From an uncultured Latescibacterota bacterium (GTDB lineage Bacteria; Latescibacterota; UBA2968): 64,000 nt of DNA. The DNA lies in contig OX638329.1 of assembly GCA_951812755.1 (NCBI GenBank), positions 2,465,339-2,529,338 of the forward strand, written 5' to 3'. The notes under the pieces are model-generated. The model had not been told where the DNA came from, searched no databases, and saw only the letters and a program-made list of their open reading frames with translations. Below are positions 43,801 to 51,153 of the stretch, in pieces. The translations under genes and the position numbers were made by a program. Numbering within the stretch: the first letter of the stretch is position 1; the number at the start of each line of letters is the position of its first letter.

Positions 43801-43896
43801 AAATATGTATCGGCGCGGGTGATGTACGATGGTCGCGTAAGACCGGCTCGTCAGACCATACATCTCGGGCGCGTGGAGATGCGGGCGGTGTTTTGA
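40888..43896 (+). CDS. Giant outer-membrane beta-barrel protein (unrecognised)
   Basis: 1002 residues from ATG 40888, where a signal peptide MSFSTLRIAQGIVFFLACVV ends at AHA-Q. The first part repeats a segment of type RVWVDGVLFIRDRDYVVDAD...VRFRQR and later RVYLNGRLLRRGDGADYTVD...VEYQV, seen in large surface proteins of uncultured lineages. The remainder alternates aromatic/polar strands, as in a barrel, and ends with VEMRAVF, a C-terminal Phe beta-signal for BAM. A DANGDGLRDEEEF calcium-loop motif lies near residue 700. No named family fits. It is 95 bp before an Omp85 gene, which may insert it. Confidence 0.75.
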   Translation: MSFSTLRIAQGIVFFLACVVTAHAQVPVPEQFTLFDGERVFQADGSRGPFAVSDRAIEAASERVWVDGVLFIRDRDYVVDADRALLTLLRDVARGVEIVVRFRQRPLVAAPVVQRRQFQPGKGDGDQPIVRVFAPPVVRDRDEEQKLTIGGHKSISVTAGSQHAVHQALQLRISGEVAEGVNLLAVLSDRNLPIGEQGASKRLQELDRVFFQVNANQVSATLGDLDMAFDGTVFGRYRRQLQGARVLAHREKGQVAAFGAVSRGRWETRRLVTVEGFQGPYSLSGGGLRGQIVPESERVYLNGRLLRRGDGADYTVDYERGHVAFTPEIPIGVESRVIVEYQVIDAGMRSRLMGMESRVSLAEGMSVGTTLIRESDRSALSPGIASVHRQLGVVYATYTPWSNARISGEFALSDRDMGSGRGFRMDGAWKARNFEVMGRFRQVGANFEAFERLDRGQAAGRWGWQADTARTAQREGEMAVRWDLGKAFFVTGEYGQHLGAVRTDRKSVGIHSPVGMYRYESLGRGSGEMRRHEGQVEVSVGGVVPGFRFSLENGVGDGVGSSSLFYATRPRVLPQGIDKQELVWHMGVGEGRNWSWVSELKYRKFRQRETVWQDSLRGWLHTHRAQMTNWRGWIFSGSYTHGNIHIGREHQQMTHLGRVRLGHNRPGSSHQITYRVSSTRVSQPIFVEVASGLGEYIWEDANGDGLRDEEEFVPDVDGNYVRVYDYGQFAPARDGALGMRVEIDFRRLIGDEHILSVVALDASLRADRQIAVGTRHAAPWDLFGFDADAGILGARRDGLVRLYLFRYHRRGSLRLTARVRDQVNRAFYGGAAEVFVQGGALGKLRPVNRLELETEFDLGHRAREGAGAFAYRIDGASGALRCAFRSAHKWYLRLGVLSGRDWEGIRALRVWHVGVRPEVIYALPGRGRLRGRLDWTRVWATDITPLFLGLARGNRQGQNWAWRLGMDYRFGKYVSARVMYDGRVRPARQTIHLGRVEMRAVF

Positions 43897-43975
43897 TCCG
43901 CAGATGGACGCAGATAGACGCAGATAGACGCAGATGAAAAATCAAATGTAGGAGCGGCATCCCTGCCGCGATTGG
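43896..43975. repeat. CGCAGATGGA repeat with GTAGGAGCGGC hairpin
   Basis: CCGCAGATGGACGCAGATAGACGCAGATAG... (43902-43938) starts at the barrel stop codon, then GCGGCA / TGCCGC hairpin (43954-43969). Confidence 0.75.
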
Positions 43976-43991
43976 GGCTGAGAATAGGTAG

Positions 43992-45653
43992 ATGAATACA
44001 GGTGCGTACATAAAAGTGTGGCGATGCTTGCTTTTTGCGGTGTTGCTGGTCTGTGTCGCGTCCAGCGCGGGGGGAGAGGTGCGTGCGATTGTGAAGCGCG
44101 TGCAGGTTGAAGGGGCGCGATCTGTAAGTGCGCGCGATGTGCGGGGGTGGTTGGTTACGCGGGCGGGCGTTGCGGTGGATTCGGCGTTGTTGCAAAAGGA
44201 TGTTCGCCGAATTTTGAAGGGGTATCAGGCGCGTGGATTCTGGCGGGTGGCGGTGGCTTTTCCCAGGATTGCTATGCGGGGGGAAGATGCGACGGTGGCT
44301 TTTGCTATTGTCGAAGGGGCGCGAACGCGGGTCGCGTCTGTGGAGATAAAGGGTGATCCGGTCTTTGATCTATCAGGGGCTTTTGGCCTGACGCGGGGTA
44401 TGGTGTTGATCGAAAGCGATTTGGACCAGCGGTTGGATCGTTTGTTGCGTTTTTATGAAGATCGGGGCTATCCGTTTTGCGCGTTGCATCCAGATGTGCG
44501 ATTTGATAGTGATGGTGCGCGCGTGTATGTGGTGGTGTCACCTGGTCCTCTGGTGCATGTCGATGCGGTGCGGTTTGAGGGCAATCAAACGACGCGGGAA
44601 GATGTTTTGTTGCGGCATATTTCGTTTGTCGCAGGGGAAGTTTATGACCAGCGGCGCGTGGATGCTTTTGTGAGGCAGTTGCAAAATTTGCCGTTTATTG
44701 ACCGGGTTTATACGCCTGAACTCGTAGTTACCGGTGATGAGATGGCGCTTGTGATCGGTGTGGAGGAGTCGCGCCACACGCGTATTGAAGGGGTACTCGG
44801 TGTGGGTTCTGGACAGGGTCTGACCGGGGAGATCGCGCTCGATGTTCTGAATTTTTCCGGTGGGGGGCGAGAGGGTTACGCGCTGTGGTCACGGCGGGGG
44901 GTGGGTTTGTCAAATTTGCGGGTTTCCTATCGCGAGCCTTATGTGTTAAATAGTCCGCTTTCCGGTTGGGGGGTAGTGGAAATGGTTGCGCGTACGGGGT
45001 ATGTGACGCATAAGTTTGGGGGAGGCGCAGATGTTTCTGTGGGGGAGGGCACGCGATTTTTTGGCGGGGTTGCACACAGGCGCGTTTTGCCCGATTCTTC
45101 GGGGTTGGGGTTTTTCGAGGGCGAGAGGATGTGGTCTCTCGAGTCGGGTGTTCGGTTTGATCGGCGAGGGCGTGCTATGAGTGGTTGGCAGGCGGAGATC
45201 AAGGGAGAGATTGGCGAGGTTTCAGATGGGATCAGGCGCGTGCAGTGGGGTGTTGATGGGCAGGTGTTTTTGCCTGTGAGCAGGCGGTCTGTTATTGCGG
45301 GACGGGCGCGTGCTTTGTGGGTGGGGCAGAAAGGGGATGTGCCGCAGACTGCCGGTATCTGGCTGGGTGGGGCGCAATCGCTGCGGGGCTATCGGGAAGA
45401 GGTGTTTTGGGGGACGAATGCGGGGTGGGTCAATGTGGAATGGCGGTGGTTGCTGGGACCGAAAGCGCGTCTTTTTGCTTTTGTCGATGCGGGAAGGATT
45501 GAGGGGGCAGGGTCGCGTTCATGGCCCGTGTCCTATGGCGTGGGGCTTTTGGCAAATGGACGGATGGGGGCAGTTGGGATAGATTATGGTTTGCCACGCG
45601 GTGAGAGTTTGGGACAGGGGATGGTGCATGTGCGGATGGTCAGCGCGTTTTAG
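43992..45653 (+). CDS. Omp85-family outer-membrane protein (BamA/TamA-like)
   Basis: 553 residues with an N-terminal signal LLFAVLLVCVASSAGG. About three POTRA domains follow (VKRVQVEGARSVSARDVRGW; RVASVEIKGDPVFDLSG; HVDAVRFEGNQTTREDVLLR), then a bacterial-surface-antigen barrel from about residue 270 containing LGGAQSLRGYRE, the conserved LRGY motif of the substrate-crossing strands, and a C-terminal Phe (VSAF). It is shorter than BamA (five POTRA) and closer to TamA or FhaC-type sizes. The genomic place after the giant barrel suggests a dedicated assembly or secretion role. Confidence 0.88.
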   Translation: MNTGAYIKVWRCLLFAVLLVCVASSAGGEVRAIVKRVQVEGARSVSARDVRGWLVTRAGVAVDSALLQKDVRRILKGYQARGFWRVAVAFPRIAMRGEDATVAFAIVEGARTRVASVEIKGDPVFDLSGAFGLTRGMVLIESDLDQRLDRLLRFYEDRGYPFCALHPDVRFDSDGARVYVVVSPGPLVHVDAVRFEGNQTTREDVLLRHISFVAGEVYDQRRVDAFVRQLQNLPFIDRVYTPELVVTGDEMALVIGVEESRHTRIEGVLGVGSGQGLTGEIALDVLNFSGGGREGYALWSRRGVGLSNLRVSYREPYVLNSPLSGWGVVEMVARTGYVTHKFGGGADVSVGEGTRFFGGVAHRRVLPDSSGLGFFEGERMWSLESGVRFDRRGRAMSGWQAEIKGEIGEVSDGIRRVQWGVDGQVFLPVSRRSVIAGRARALWVGQKGDVPQTAGIWLGGAQSLRGYREEVFWGTNAGWVNVEWRWLLGPKARLFAFVDAGRIEGAGSRSWPVSYGVGLLANGRMGAVGIDYGLPRGESLGQGMVHVRMVSAF

Positions 45654-45731
45654 TTTGTGTGACATCTGTGCGTGGAGTATATTTTGTGGCGCAGAAATTC
45701 GTATGCAATTATTATTCAGGAGGAGATCGTT

Positions 45732-47204
45732 ATGTTGAGCAGGATTCGCAGTGTGATGGTGGTCGTTCTCGCCGCGGGTTTCATGTGGGGCTGTGGCGGT
45801 GAGCGTGGGATGGAGTCTTCCGAGGTGGAGGAACGGATTGGACGTCCGCTGAGTAAGATAGCCGTAGCGGACGGTGGTATGTCTCAGGCGATGGTGGTGG
45901 CGACTGTGTCGCAAGATGACGCACCTGTGGCTGGTGTGATGGTCGAGTTTGCGCGTTCTGTTGCCGGGCAGGCTCCGGATTATCAGTGGTCGGATATGAC
46001 CGATGATATGGGGCGCGTCACGGTGGAGATATTCGGTCAGACGAGTGGATATTATCAGGCGCGTGCGTCTCAGGATGGCTCTGTGATGGGGCGCTGGTCG
46101 AGTATCCCAATCAATGGGGGCTACACGTCAACAGTAGCGTTGCCCATTGGTGGGATGGCGCAGGTGACGGGTACGTCTAAACTCATATCCGTTGGCCTGG
46201 TCGTGTCCAAAACAGGGCGGTTATCCGAGATTGGACAGGGGTTTATCAATGGTTTTGAAATGGCTCTTGAAGAGGTGAACTCACAATTGAGTGATGCGAG
46301 CTTGAGGTTTATTGTCGAGGATGATCAGAGCACCATAGAAGGTGCTACTGCGGCGTATAATAAACTTATTCACGAAGATGGCGTGCCAGCTATTCTCGGT
46401 GTTTATACTTCTACTATGGTGCGCGCGGTATTTCCCATTGCGCAGGAAAATGAGGTTGTGGCGATTAGTCCTACCTCGGCCGCACGCGGCCTTAGCGCGA
46501 TTGGCGATTTTGTCTTTCGCGTCAGTCTTACCGTTGATACGTTGATTCCGGGGAGTGTAAAACTGACGCGGGAAAAATTGGGCTATGAGCGCGTGGCCAC
46601 GATGTTTCAAAGCATGGATGTTTTTTCGCAGAGCAGCGACGAAGTGCTAAAGCAGGCCTTCAGTGAGAATGGCGTCGAGGTTCTGACCACTGAGACTTTT
46701 GAAACCGGTGCTATGGATCTTTCCGCGCAATTTTCCAGGATTGTGGCACTGAATCCAGATGCGATTTTTGTTTCGGCTATATCAGCAGGGCGGGCACAGG
46801 CTCTGATCGATGGGGGGCAACACGGTATTCCTATTCTGATTCCTTTGCTCACTCTGGACGGGGTAGAACGCGCTGGAGCGGCGGCTGAGGGGGCAATTAG
46901 TTTTACTTCTTGGAGCAGTACGGGCAATGTACCGGCCAATCGCGCCTTTGTTGAGAATTATATGGCGAAATACGGTGCCGAGCCGGGCCGATACGCCGCA
47001 GTGTCCTACGCGACGGTTCATATTTTCGCAAAGGCTATTGCAGATGCCCAGTCCTCTGATTCGCGCGCGATTCGGGACGCGCTGGCTCAGATTGAGAATT
47101 TGGATACGATTTTGGGCGCGTTTTCTTTTGACGCCAATGGAGATGCGGTTTACGATCCGGCGGTACTGATTGTCAAGGATGGCAAGTTTGAGGTTTTTGA
47201 GTAA
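45732..47204 (+). CDS. Periplasmic-binding lipoprotein with N-terminal beta-sandwich
   Basis: 490 residues. Lipoprotein signal with MVVVLAAGFMWGCGG. Residues about 45-150 form an Ig-like or carboxypeptidase-regulatory type domain (VAGVMVEFARS, TDDMGRVTVEIFG, GYYQARAS). The rest is a Peripla_BP_6/LivJ-type receptor: ISVGLVVSKTGRLSEIGQGF, ILGVYTSTMVRAVFPIAQEN, SPTSAARGL and AVSYATVHIFAKAI. AGGAGG precedes ATG 45732. No ABC permease or ATPase is adjacent, so a sensor or scavenging role at the outer membrane is as likely as import. A strong terminator follows. Confidence 0.87.
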   Translation: MLSRIRSVMVVVLAAGFMWGCGGERGMESSEVEERIGRPLSKIAVADGGMSQAMVVATVSQDDAPVAGVMVEFARSVAGQAPDYQWSDMTDDMGRVTVEIFGQTSGYYQARASQDGSVMGRWSSIPINGGYTSTVALPIGGMAQVTGTSKLISVGLVVSKTGRLSEIGQGFINGFEMALEEVNSQLSDASLRFIVEDDQSTIEGATAAYNKLIHEDGVPAILGVYTSTMVRAVFPIAQENEVVAISPTSAARGLSAIGDFVFRVSLTVDTLIPGSVKLTREKLGYERVATMFQSMDVFSQSSDEVLKQAFSENGVEVLTTETFETGAMDLSAQFSRIVALNPDAIFVSAISAGRAQALIDGGQHGIPILIPLLTLDGVERAGAAAEGAISFTSWSSTGNVPANRAFVENYMAKYGAEPGRYAAVSYATVHIFAKAIADAQSSDSRAIRDALAQIENLDTILGAFSFDANGDAVYDPAVLIVKDGKFEVFE

Positions 47205-47231
47205 TGATTCAACACAGATAGCACGAGAAAA

Positions 47232-47262
47232 GGGCGCGTTTTGACGCGCCCTTTTTATTTTT
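47232..47262 (+). terminator. Rho-independent terminator
   Basis: GGGCGCGT (47232-47239) / ACGCGCCC (47244-47251) with TTTG loop, then TTTTTATTTTT. Ends the binding-protein transcript; the convergent PIG-L gene ends 24 bp away. Confidence 0.92.
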
Positions 47263-47274
47263 GGTCAGTGGAGT

Positions 47275-48093
47275 TTAGAAAAAGGGGAAAAGTTTTGGGA
47301 TATTGTCATCTGTGAGCGCGCTGCCGTATTCGCAGCCTTCATAAGCTTCGGCATATTGGATTTTTGAGCCGTGTTCTTGTCCGTAGTATTTGATCAATAG
47401 GTCGCGATAGCGATCCGCTACGGCGCGAAATTGGTTGAGGCGATGCTGCAACCATTCGCGGCGGCTTTGCGGCGATTCAGGTACCTGGTCGAGGTGGCCC
47501 GCGTTGAAGGGCAACCATTCGTACATTTGCGATGTGTGGCAGTGTAGCATGTCGAGTTTTTTTTCGATGACATCGTCTATGGCTATGACGACATCGGGAG
47601 AAAATGGTTGCGGTTTTTGGAAGTTGTCGCTCAGGTACGCGATGACGGGGTTGTACGACAGGGCGGGGGTGTCTGTGCAGATGTTGGGTACAGTGACCAT
47701 GTATGCCGAGTCCTGTACGAGGATGGATGTGTAGCGGTGATCGGGGTGGTAGTCGTTGGGGCGATGGGTCAGGATGAGGTCTGGCGTATAGTTGCGAATC
47801 AGGCGGATGATTTTTTTGCGGTTTTCAAGGGTGGGCTCAAGTTCGCCGTCGTGGTTGTCGATTACGCGGTATTCAATGCCCGCGACTGCACCTGCTGCCT
47901 GGGCTTCGGCGCGGCGGCGATGGGCGAGTTCAACGCCGCCGATTTCGTGATGCCCCGCGTCGCCATTGGTGACAGAGACAAATTTTACTTTGTGACCGAG
48001 GTTCGCGTATTTGATGGCGATGCCGCCCGCTTTGATATCGCAATCGTCGGGGTGGGCACCAAAGACGATGATTTTTAGTGGTTTGTTATTCAT
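47275..48093 (-). CDS. PIG-L (LmbE) family deacetylase
   Basis: Zinc-dependent N-deacetylase, 272 residues. IIVFGAHPDDCDIKAGG has the AHPDD metal motif, THRPNDYHPDHRYTS the second histidine ligand, and HTSQMYEW is typical of the family. The substrate could be an N-acetyl sugar or GlcNAc conjugate. It starts 9 bp downstream of the MFS gene on the same strand, so the two may be co-transcribed. Confidence 0.9.
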   Translation of the reverse strand: MNNKPLKIIVFGAHPDDCDIKAGGIAIKYANLGHKVKFVSVTNGDAGHHEIGGVELAHRRRAEAQAAGAVAGIEYRVIDNHDGELEPTLENRKKIIRLIRNYTPDLILTHRPNDYHPDHRYTSILVQDSAYMVTVPNICTDTPALSYNPVIAYLSDNFQKPQPFSPDVVIAIDDVIEKKLDMLHCHTSQMYEWLPFNAGHLDQVPESPQSRREWLQHRLNQFRAVADRYRDLLIKYYGQEHGSKIQYAEAYEGCEYGSALTDDNIPKLFPFF

Positions 48094-48102
48094 GGTGTTT
48101 CC

Positions 48103-49287
48103 TCAATTTAATGGGTTTTCTTGTTTTCTATATAGGCGAAAGAGACCTATACCACAGGCGAGTGCGCCGAGACAAAATAAGACGGAGATGCCAAAGGGCC
48201 AGATGGGACCCCAGTCGATGAGTTTTCCACCACCGAGGCTGCCGGAGAGCATGCCCAGGCTCCAGGCGAGGTGGGCTGCGCCAACGACGCGGCCTTTTTC
48301 GTCTTCGCGGGCGATCAATTGTATGAGGCCCGGCATGGTGGTCGAAAGAGACCAGGCGGAGGCGGTTGCGAGAATACCAAAGACGTAGATGCCAGTAAGG
48401 GTGTGCGCGGTCAGGGCGAGGCCGAGGGCGCTGATGGCGACGAGCGATGCGGAGACGAGGATGGGACGCCAGCGCCCAATGCGGTCGCAAAGCCGACCGG
48501 TGAGGACCTGAAAACAGGCCGCAATGGTCAGGCTGATGGCAGTATAATCCGTGGCTGCGGCGCTGGTGCCCGCAATGCGAAAAATGAGCAGGGGCAAGAG
48601 CAGGGTGACGGTGCCCCAATAGCTGGTGGGCAGGTAGCGAATGCCCAGCAGGAGGCACACGTCGAGACGGCGGAACAGTTGTATGAATTCGGATAGGTTG
48701 CGACCATTTTTACCAGATTTTGGCGAGGGTATCGCGGGGAGAGTCAGAATGCTTATCAGAATGAGCACTACCCCTGCAAGTGTGATGCCAAAACCGAGGA
48801 TTTGAAATCCATACGCATCGGCGATGGGGCCAGAGAGAAGATTTCCCGAAGCGGCCCCGAGGGTGTTGCCGAGGAAATAACCTGCTGATGCGATGCCGAT
48901 GACAGAGGATGGGGCTGCGCTGATGAGATAGCTTTGCCCTCCGGCGCTGTTAAATCCAGATGAGATGCCAATGCCGGTACACAGGGCAGTCAGGAGGAGG
49001 GGATCGCCGCTGGAAAAAATAACGCCGGCGAGAATAGGTCCCAAAGTACCGAGGACGTAAACGGGTTTGACGCCCCAGGCGTCGGCAAGGCGGCCCGCAG
49101 GCACGGCAAAGACACCGCCTAAAATGAGAAATGCTGCGCGCAATCCCCCGGAAAAGAAGGGTGTACCGAGCAGATCTGCTTCAACATATACGGGCAAGAG
49201 GGTGTTGAGGGGGGCAGAGACAAAGCTGCTAAAAAAAGAGACAATGAGCAGGGCGATGAAACGGCGATTGAGGAGTTCGGAGTACAT
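48103..49287 (-). CDS. MFS transporter
   Basis: 394 residues with about twelve TM helices in two halves. Loop 2-3 carries motif A as GRLADAWGVKP; the second half has GRLCDRIGRWRP at the matching place. This is the DHA1-like drug-exporter pattern. No clear ribosome site precedes the ATG at 49287. It diverges from the MerR-type regulator, an arrangement often seen in multidrug resistance (Bmr/BmrR-like). Confidence 0.9.
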   Translation of the reverse strand: MYSELLNRRFIALLIVSFFSSFVSAPLNTLLPVYVEADLLGTPFFSGGLRAAFLILGGVFAVPAGRLADAWGVKPVYVLGTLGPILAGVIFSSGDPLLLTALCTGIGISSGFNSAGGQSYLISAAPSSVIGIASAGYFLGNTLGAASGNLLSGPIADAYGFQILGFGITLAGVVLILISILTLPAIPSPKSGKNGRNLSEFIQLFRRLDVCLLLGIRYLPTSYWGTVTLLLPLLIFRIAGTSAAATDYTAISLTIAACFQVLTGRLCDRIGRWRPILVSASLVAISALGLALTAHTLTGIYVFGILATASAWSLSTTMPGLIQLIAREDEKGRVVGAAHLAWSLGMLSGSLGGGKLIDWGPIWPFGISVLFCLGALACGIGLFRLYRKQENPLN

Positions 49288-49312
49288 TTTTTAATTTTTT
49301 TTGTTTTCGCCC

Positions 49313-49343
49313 TTGACTCTCCAGTTACTGGAAGGTGTATATT
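49313..49343 (+). promoter_or_regulatory. MerR-type promoter with 19-bp spacer
   Basis: TTGACT (49313-49318) and TATATT (49338-49343) are separated by 19 bp, the over-long spacing of MerR-activated promoters, and the spacer holds the dyad CTCCAG-TTA-CTGGAAG. It drives the regulator gene at 49389. Confidence 0.8.
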
Positions 49344-49388
49344 GTCCGTTGAAGGCCTTCAAACACCCGTATCACATGGAGAAAATCC

Positions 49389-50192
49389 ATGCTCAAGATT
49401 GGAGAATTTGCCAGGCTTGTCGATGTGCCGGTCAAGACATTGCGCTACTATGACGAAATCGGTTTGTTCAAATCCGATTACATCGATGAGCAAACCGGCT
49501 ACCGCTTTTACTCATTCGAGCAACTCCCGCGGCTCAATCGCCTGCTGGCTCTCAAAGACCTGGGCTTGTCGTTGAGCCAGATTGATCAAATGCTGCAAGA
49601 AGATCTTTCGGCGGATCAACTGCGCGATATGCTTTTGCAGAAACAGGTCGAACTCGAAGATTTGGCGAGAGATATCCGGGAACGTGTTGCCCGCGTGGAA
49701 GCCCGACTGAGTCTTATCGAAATGGAGGATAAAATGCCAGATTATGAAGTTGTCATCAAAACAGTTGAACCGGTTCTGGTCGCTTCCAAACAGGAGGCCA
49801 TTCCACACTTTTCAGCCATTGGTTCTGTGATGGATCGCCTGTACAATGGGGTTGTCGCCCATATTGTGAAACACAAAGGACAGTTTGCGGGACCGGGGAT
49901 TACGGTATGGCATGAAAATTTTAAACCCGAGGCAAGCGTGCCGATCAAAAAAACCATACCAGAAGGTGATGACGTCAAGGTCCGCGAGTTGCCGGGTGAT
50001 CAAATGGCGTGTCTGGTACATCACGGAGGCTTTGAAGGCTTTCCGCAGGCCTATCAAGCGGGCGTTCAATGGATTGAGGCCAACGGCTATGAGATCACCG
50101 GACCGAGTAGGGAAGTGTATTTGCAATTTAGACCCGATGGCAATCCCAAGGATTATGTGACGGAAATACAGTTCCCTGTGGCAAAAGTATGA
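49389..50192 (+). CDS. MerR-family regulator with GyrI-like effector domain
   Basis: 267 residues. MLKIGEFARLVDVPVKTLRYYDEIGLF is the MerR helix-turn-helix and wing, a dimerisation coiled coil covers about residues 75-120, and the C-terminal half is a GyrI/BmrR-like ligand-binding domain (FVLVASK-type strand VEPVLVASKQEAIPHF; GPSREVYLQF). By analogy with BmrR it senses hydrophobic drugs. The DNA dyad with 19-bp spacer just upstream fits autoregulation; the adjacent divergent MFS gene is the likely target. Confidence 0.92.
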   Translation: MLKIGEFARLVDVPVKTLRYYDEIGLFKSDYIDEQTGYRFYSFEQLPRLNRLLALKDLGLSLSQIDQMLQEDLSADQLRDMLLQKQVELEDLARDIRERVARVEARLSLIEMEDKMPDYEVVIKTVEPVLVASKQEAIPHFSAIGSVMDRLYNGVVAHIVKHKGQFAGPGITVWHENFKPEASVPIKKTIPEGDDVKVRELPGDQMACLVHHGGFEGFPQAYQAGVQWIEANGYEITGPSREVYLQFRPDGNPKDYVTEIQFPVAKV

Positions 50193-50196
50193 GCAG

Positions 50197-50244
50197 GGGC
50201 GGGTTGAACTGCTGTCGCAGTTGTACATCGCTCAAAACCCGCCC
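50197..50244. repeat. Two-tier palindrome, copy 2
   Basis: Outer arms GGGCGGGTT (50197-50205) / AACCCGCCC (50236-50244), inner arms AACTGC / GCAGTT (50207-50222), followed by GTAC. Same architecture as 53303-53366. Confidence 0.85.
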
Positions 50245-50267
50245 GTACATCAGCATCCGACAAGAGA

Positions 50268-50300
50268 AATACCGGGATGATTTTGTGTCCCGGTATTTTT
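50268..50300. terminator. Bidirectional terminator
   Basis: AATACCGGGA / TCCCGGTATT with a 10-nt loop, then TTTTAATAT on plus and ATTTCTC on minus, between convergent genes. Confidence 0.9.
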
Positions 50301-51028
50301 TAATATATGAAGTCCGATTTAAATTTTTCGATGCAGTCGTGGCGCGTGCCTTCAAAGAGGTAGATTTTGCCGCGTATTGTCGCGGTTTCTCCGGGCGCGA
50401 GGGCACCTGCGCGAATTGACTGGTGCATGCAGCGCCAGGGGTTGTGACCTTGAACGGAGAGAAAGTCTGTCCAGGCTATGCCCGCAATCCATGTGCGATC
50501 TGTGGATTCGCGCATCAGAATGCCGCCTGTGGCATTGGTGGGCGATGTGGGCCATTTGTCAGACCAGACGGTTTCGGTATCTATTGCGTCGCGAAATGTG
50601 TGGTTGTAGTGAATGTCGCGGTGGATGAGGGGGACCAGGCCTTCTTCGGCGAGGAAATAGGTGCGCTCGTGGTCGTCGTCAAAAAATGCTGGAGTTTCGG
50701 AGACTTCGGGCTGTTTGCCGGGGTTAAAACAGGGGATGATCGCGGCAATTTCGGGCCAGGTGCGGTCGGTTTTGTTGGCGATAGAGAGTAGTAGATCCGC
50801 CCCATTTTCACTGCCTGTGACGTTGAGATGCAGACCGAGGTCGGGATGTTCGAGGACGCCCGCATTGTCGTCCAGTGTTTTTCGCGGCACATGATCCCCG
50901 CCCGTGTGCTGCCCCGGGTGTACGGCTTCAAACATGTTCCACTCGTAGAACCAGAGGTACATGGTCAAATCATTTCGCCCTTCGGGCGCGAATGAAAATC
51001 CGCGTCGCCATTTATTCAATGTGATCAT
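50300..51028 (-). CDS. Conserved-looking hypothetical protein
   Basis: 242 residues; no domain recognised. No signal peptide or TM segment. The chain has many aromatic and charged strands (MYLWFYEWNMFEAVHPGQHTGG, AWTDFLSVQGHNPWRCMH, CIEKFKSDFIY) and histidines in HTGGDH and HRDIHYNH that could bind a metal. Composition suggests a beta-sandwich. Its neighbours, a terminator and a Nudix gene, give no pathway. Confidence 0.65.
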   Translation of the reverse strand: MITLNKWRRGFSFAPEGRNDLTMYLWFYEWNMFEAVHPGQHTGGDHVPRKTLDDNAGVLEHPDLGLHLNVTGSENGADLLLSIANKTDRTWPEIAAIIPCFNPGKQPEVSETPAFFDDDHERTYFLAEEGLVPLIHRDIHYNHTFRDAIDTETVWSDKWPTSPTNATGGILMRESTDRTWIAGIAWTDFLSVQGHNPWRCMHQSIRAGALAPGETATIRGKIYLFEGTRHDCIEKFKSDFIY

Positions 51029-51093
51029 TTTTTAGCTTTCAGCGGTCAGCAGTTATAGTCCTCGCTCAATTCCTCCGCCCTGCGGGTTTTTAT

Positions 51094-51150
51094 CACTGGA
51101 TAGAGTCACTCCAGTGCAGGCTCTGTCCATCCTTTAATCCTGCCCATCCT
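51094..51150. repeat. CACTGGA/TCCAGTG palindrome and ATCCTGCCC repeats
   Basis: Stem CACTGGA (51094-51100) / TCCAGTG (51110-51116), then TCCATCCTTTAATCCTG and CCCATCCTGATTCAG pieces between the hypothetical and Nudix genes. Confidence 0.5.
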
Positions 51151-51153
51151 GAT

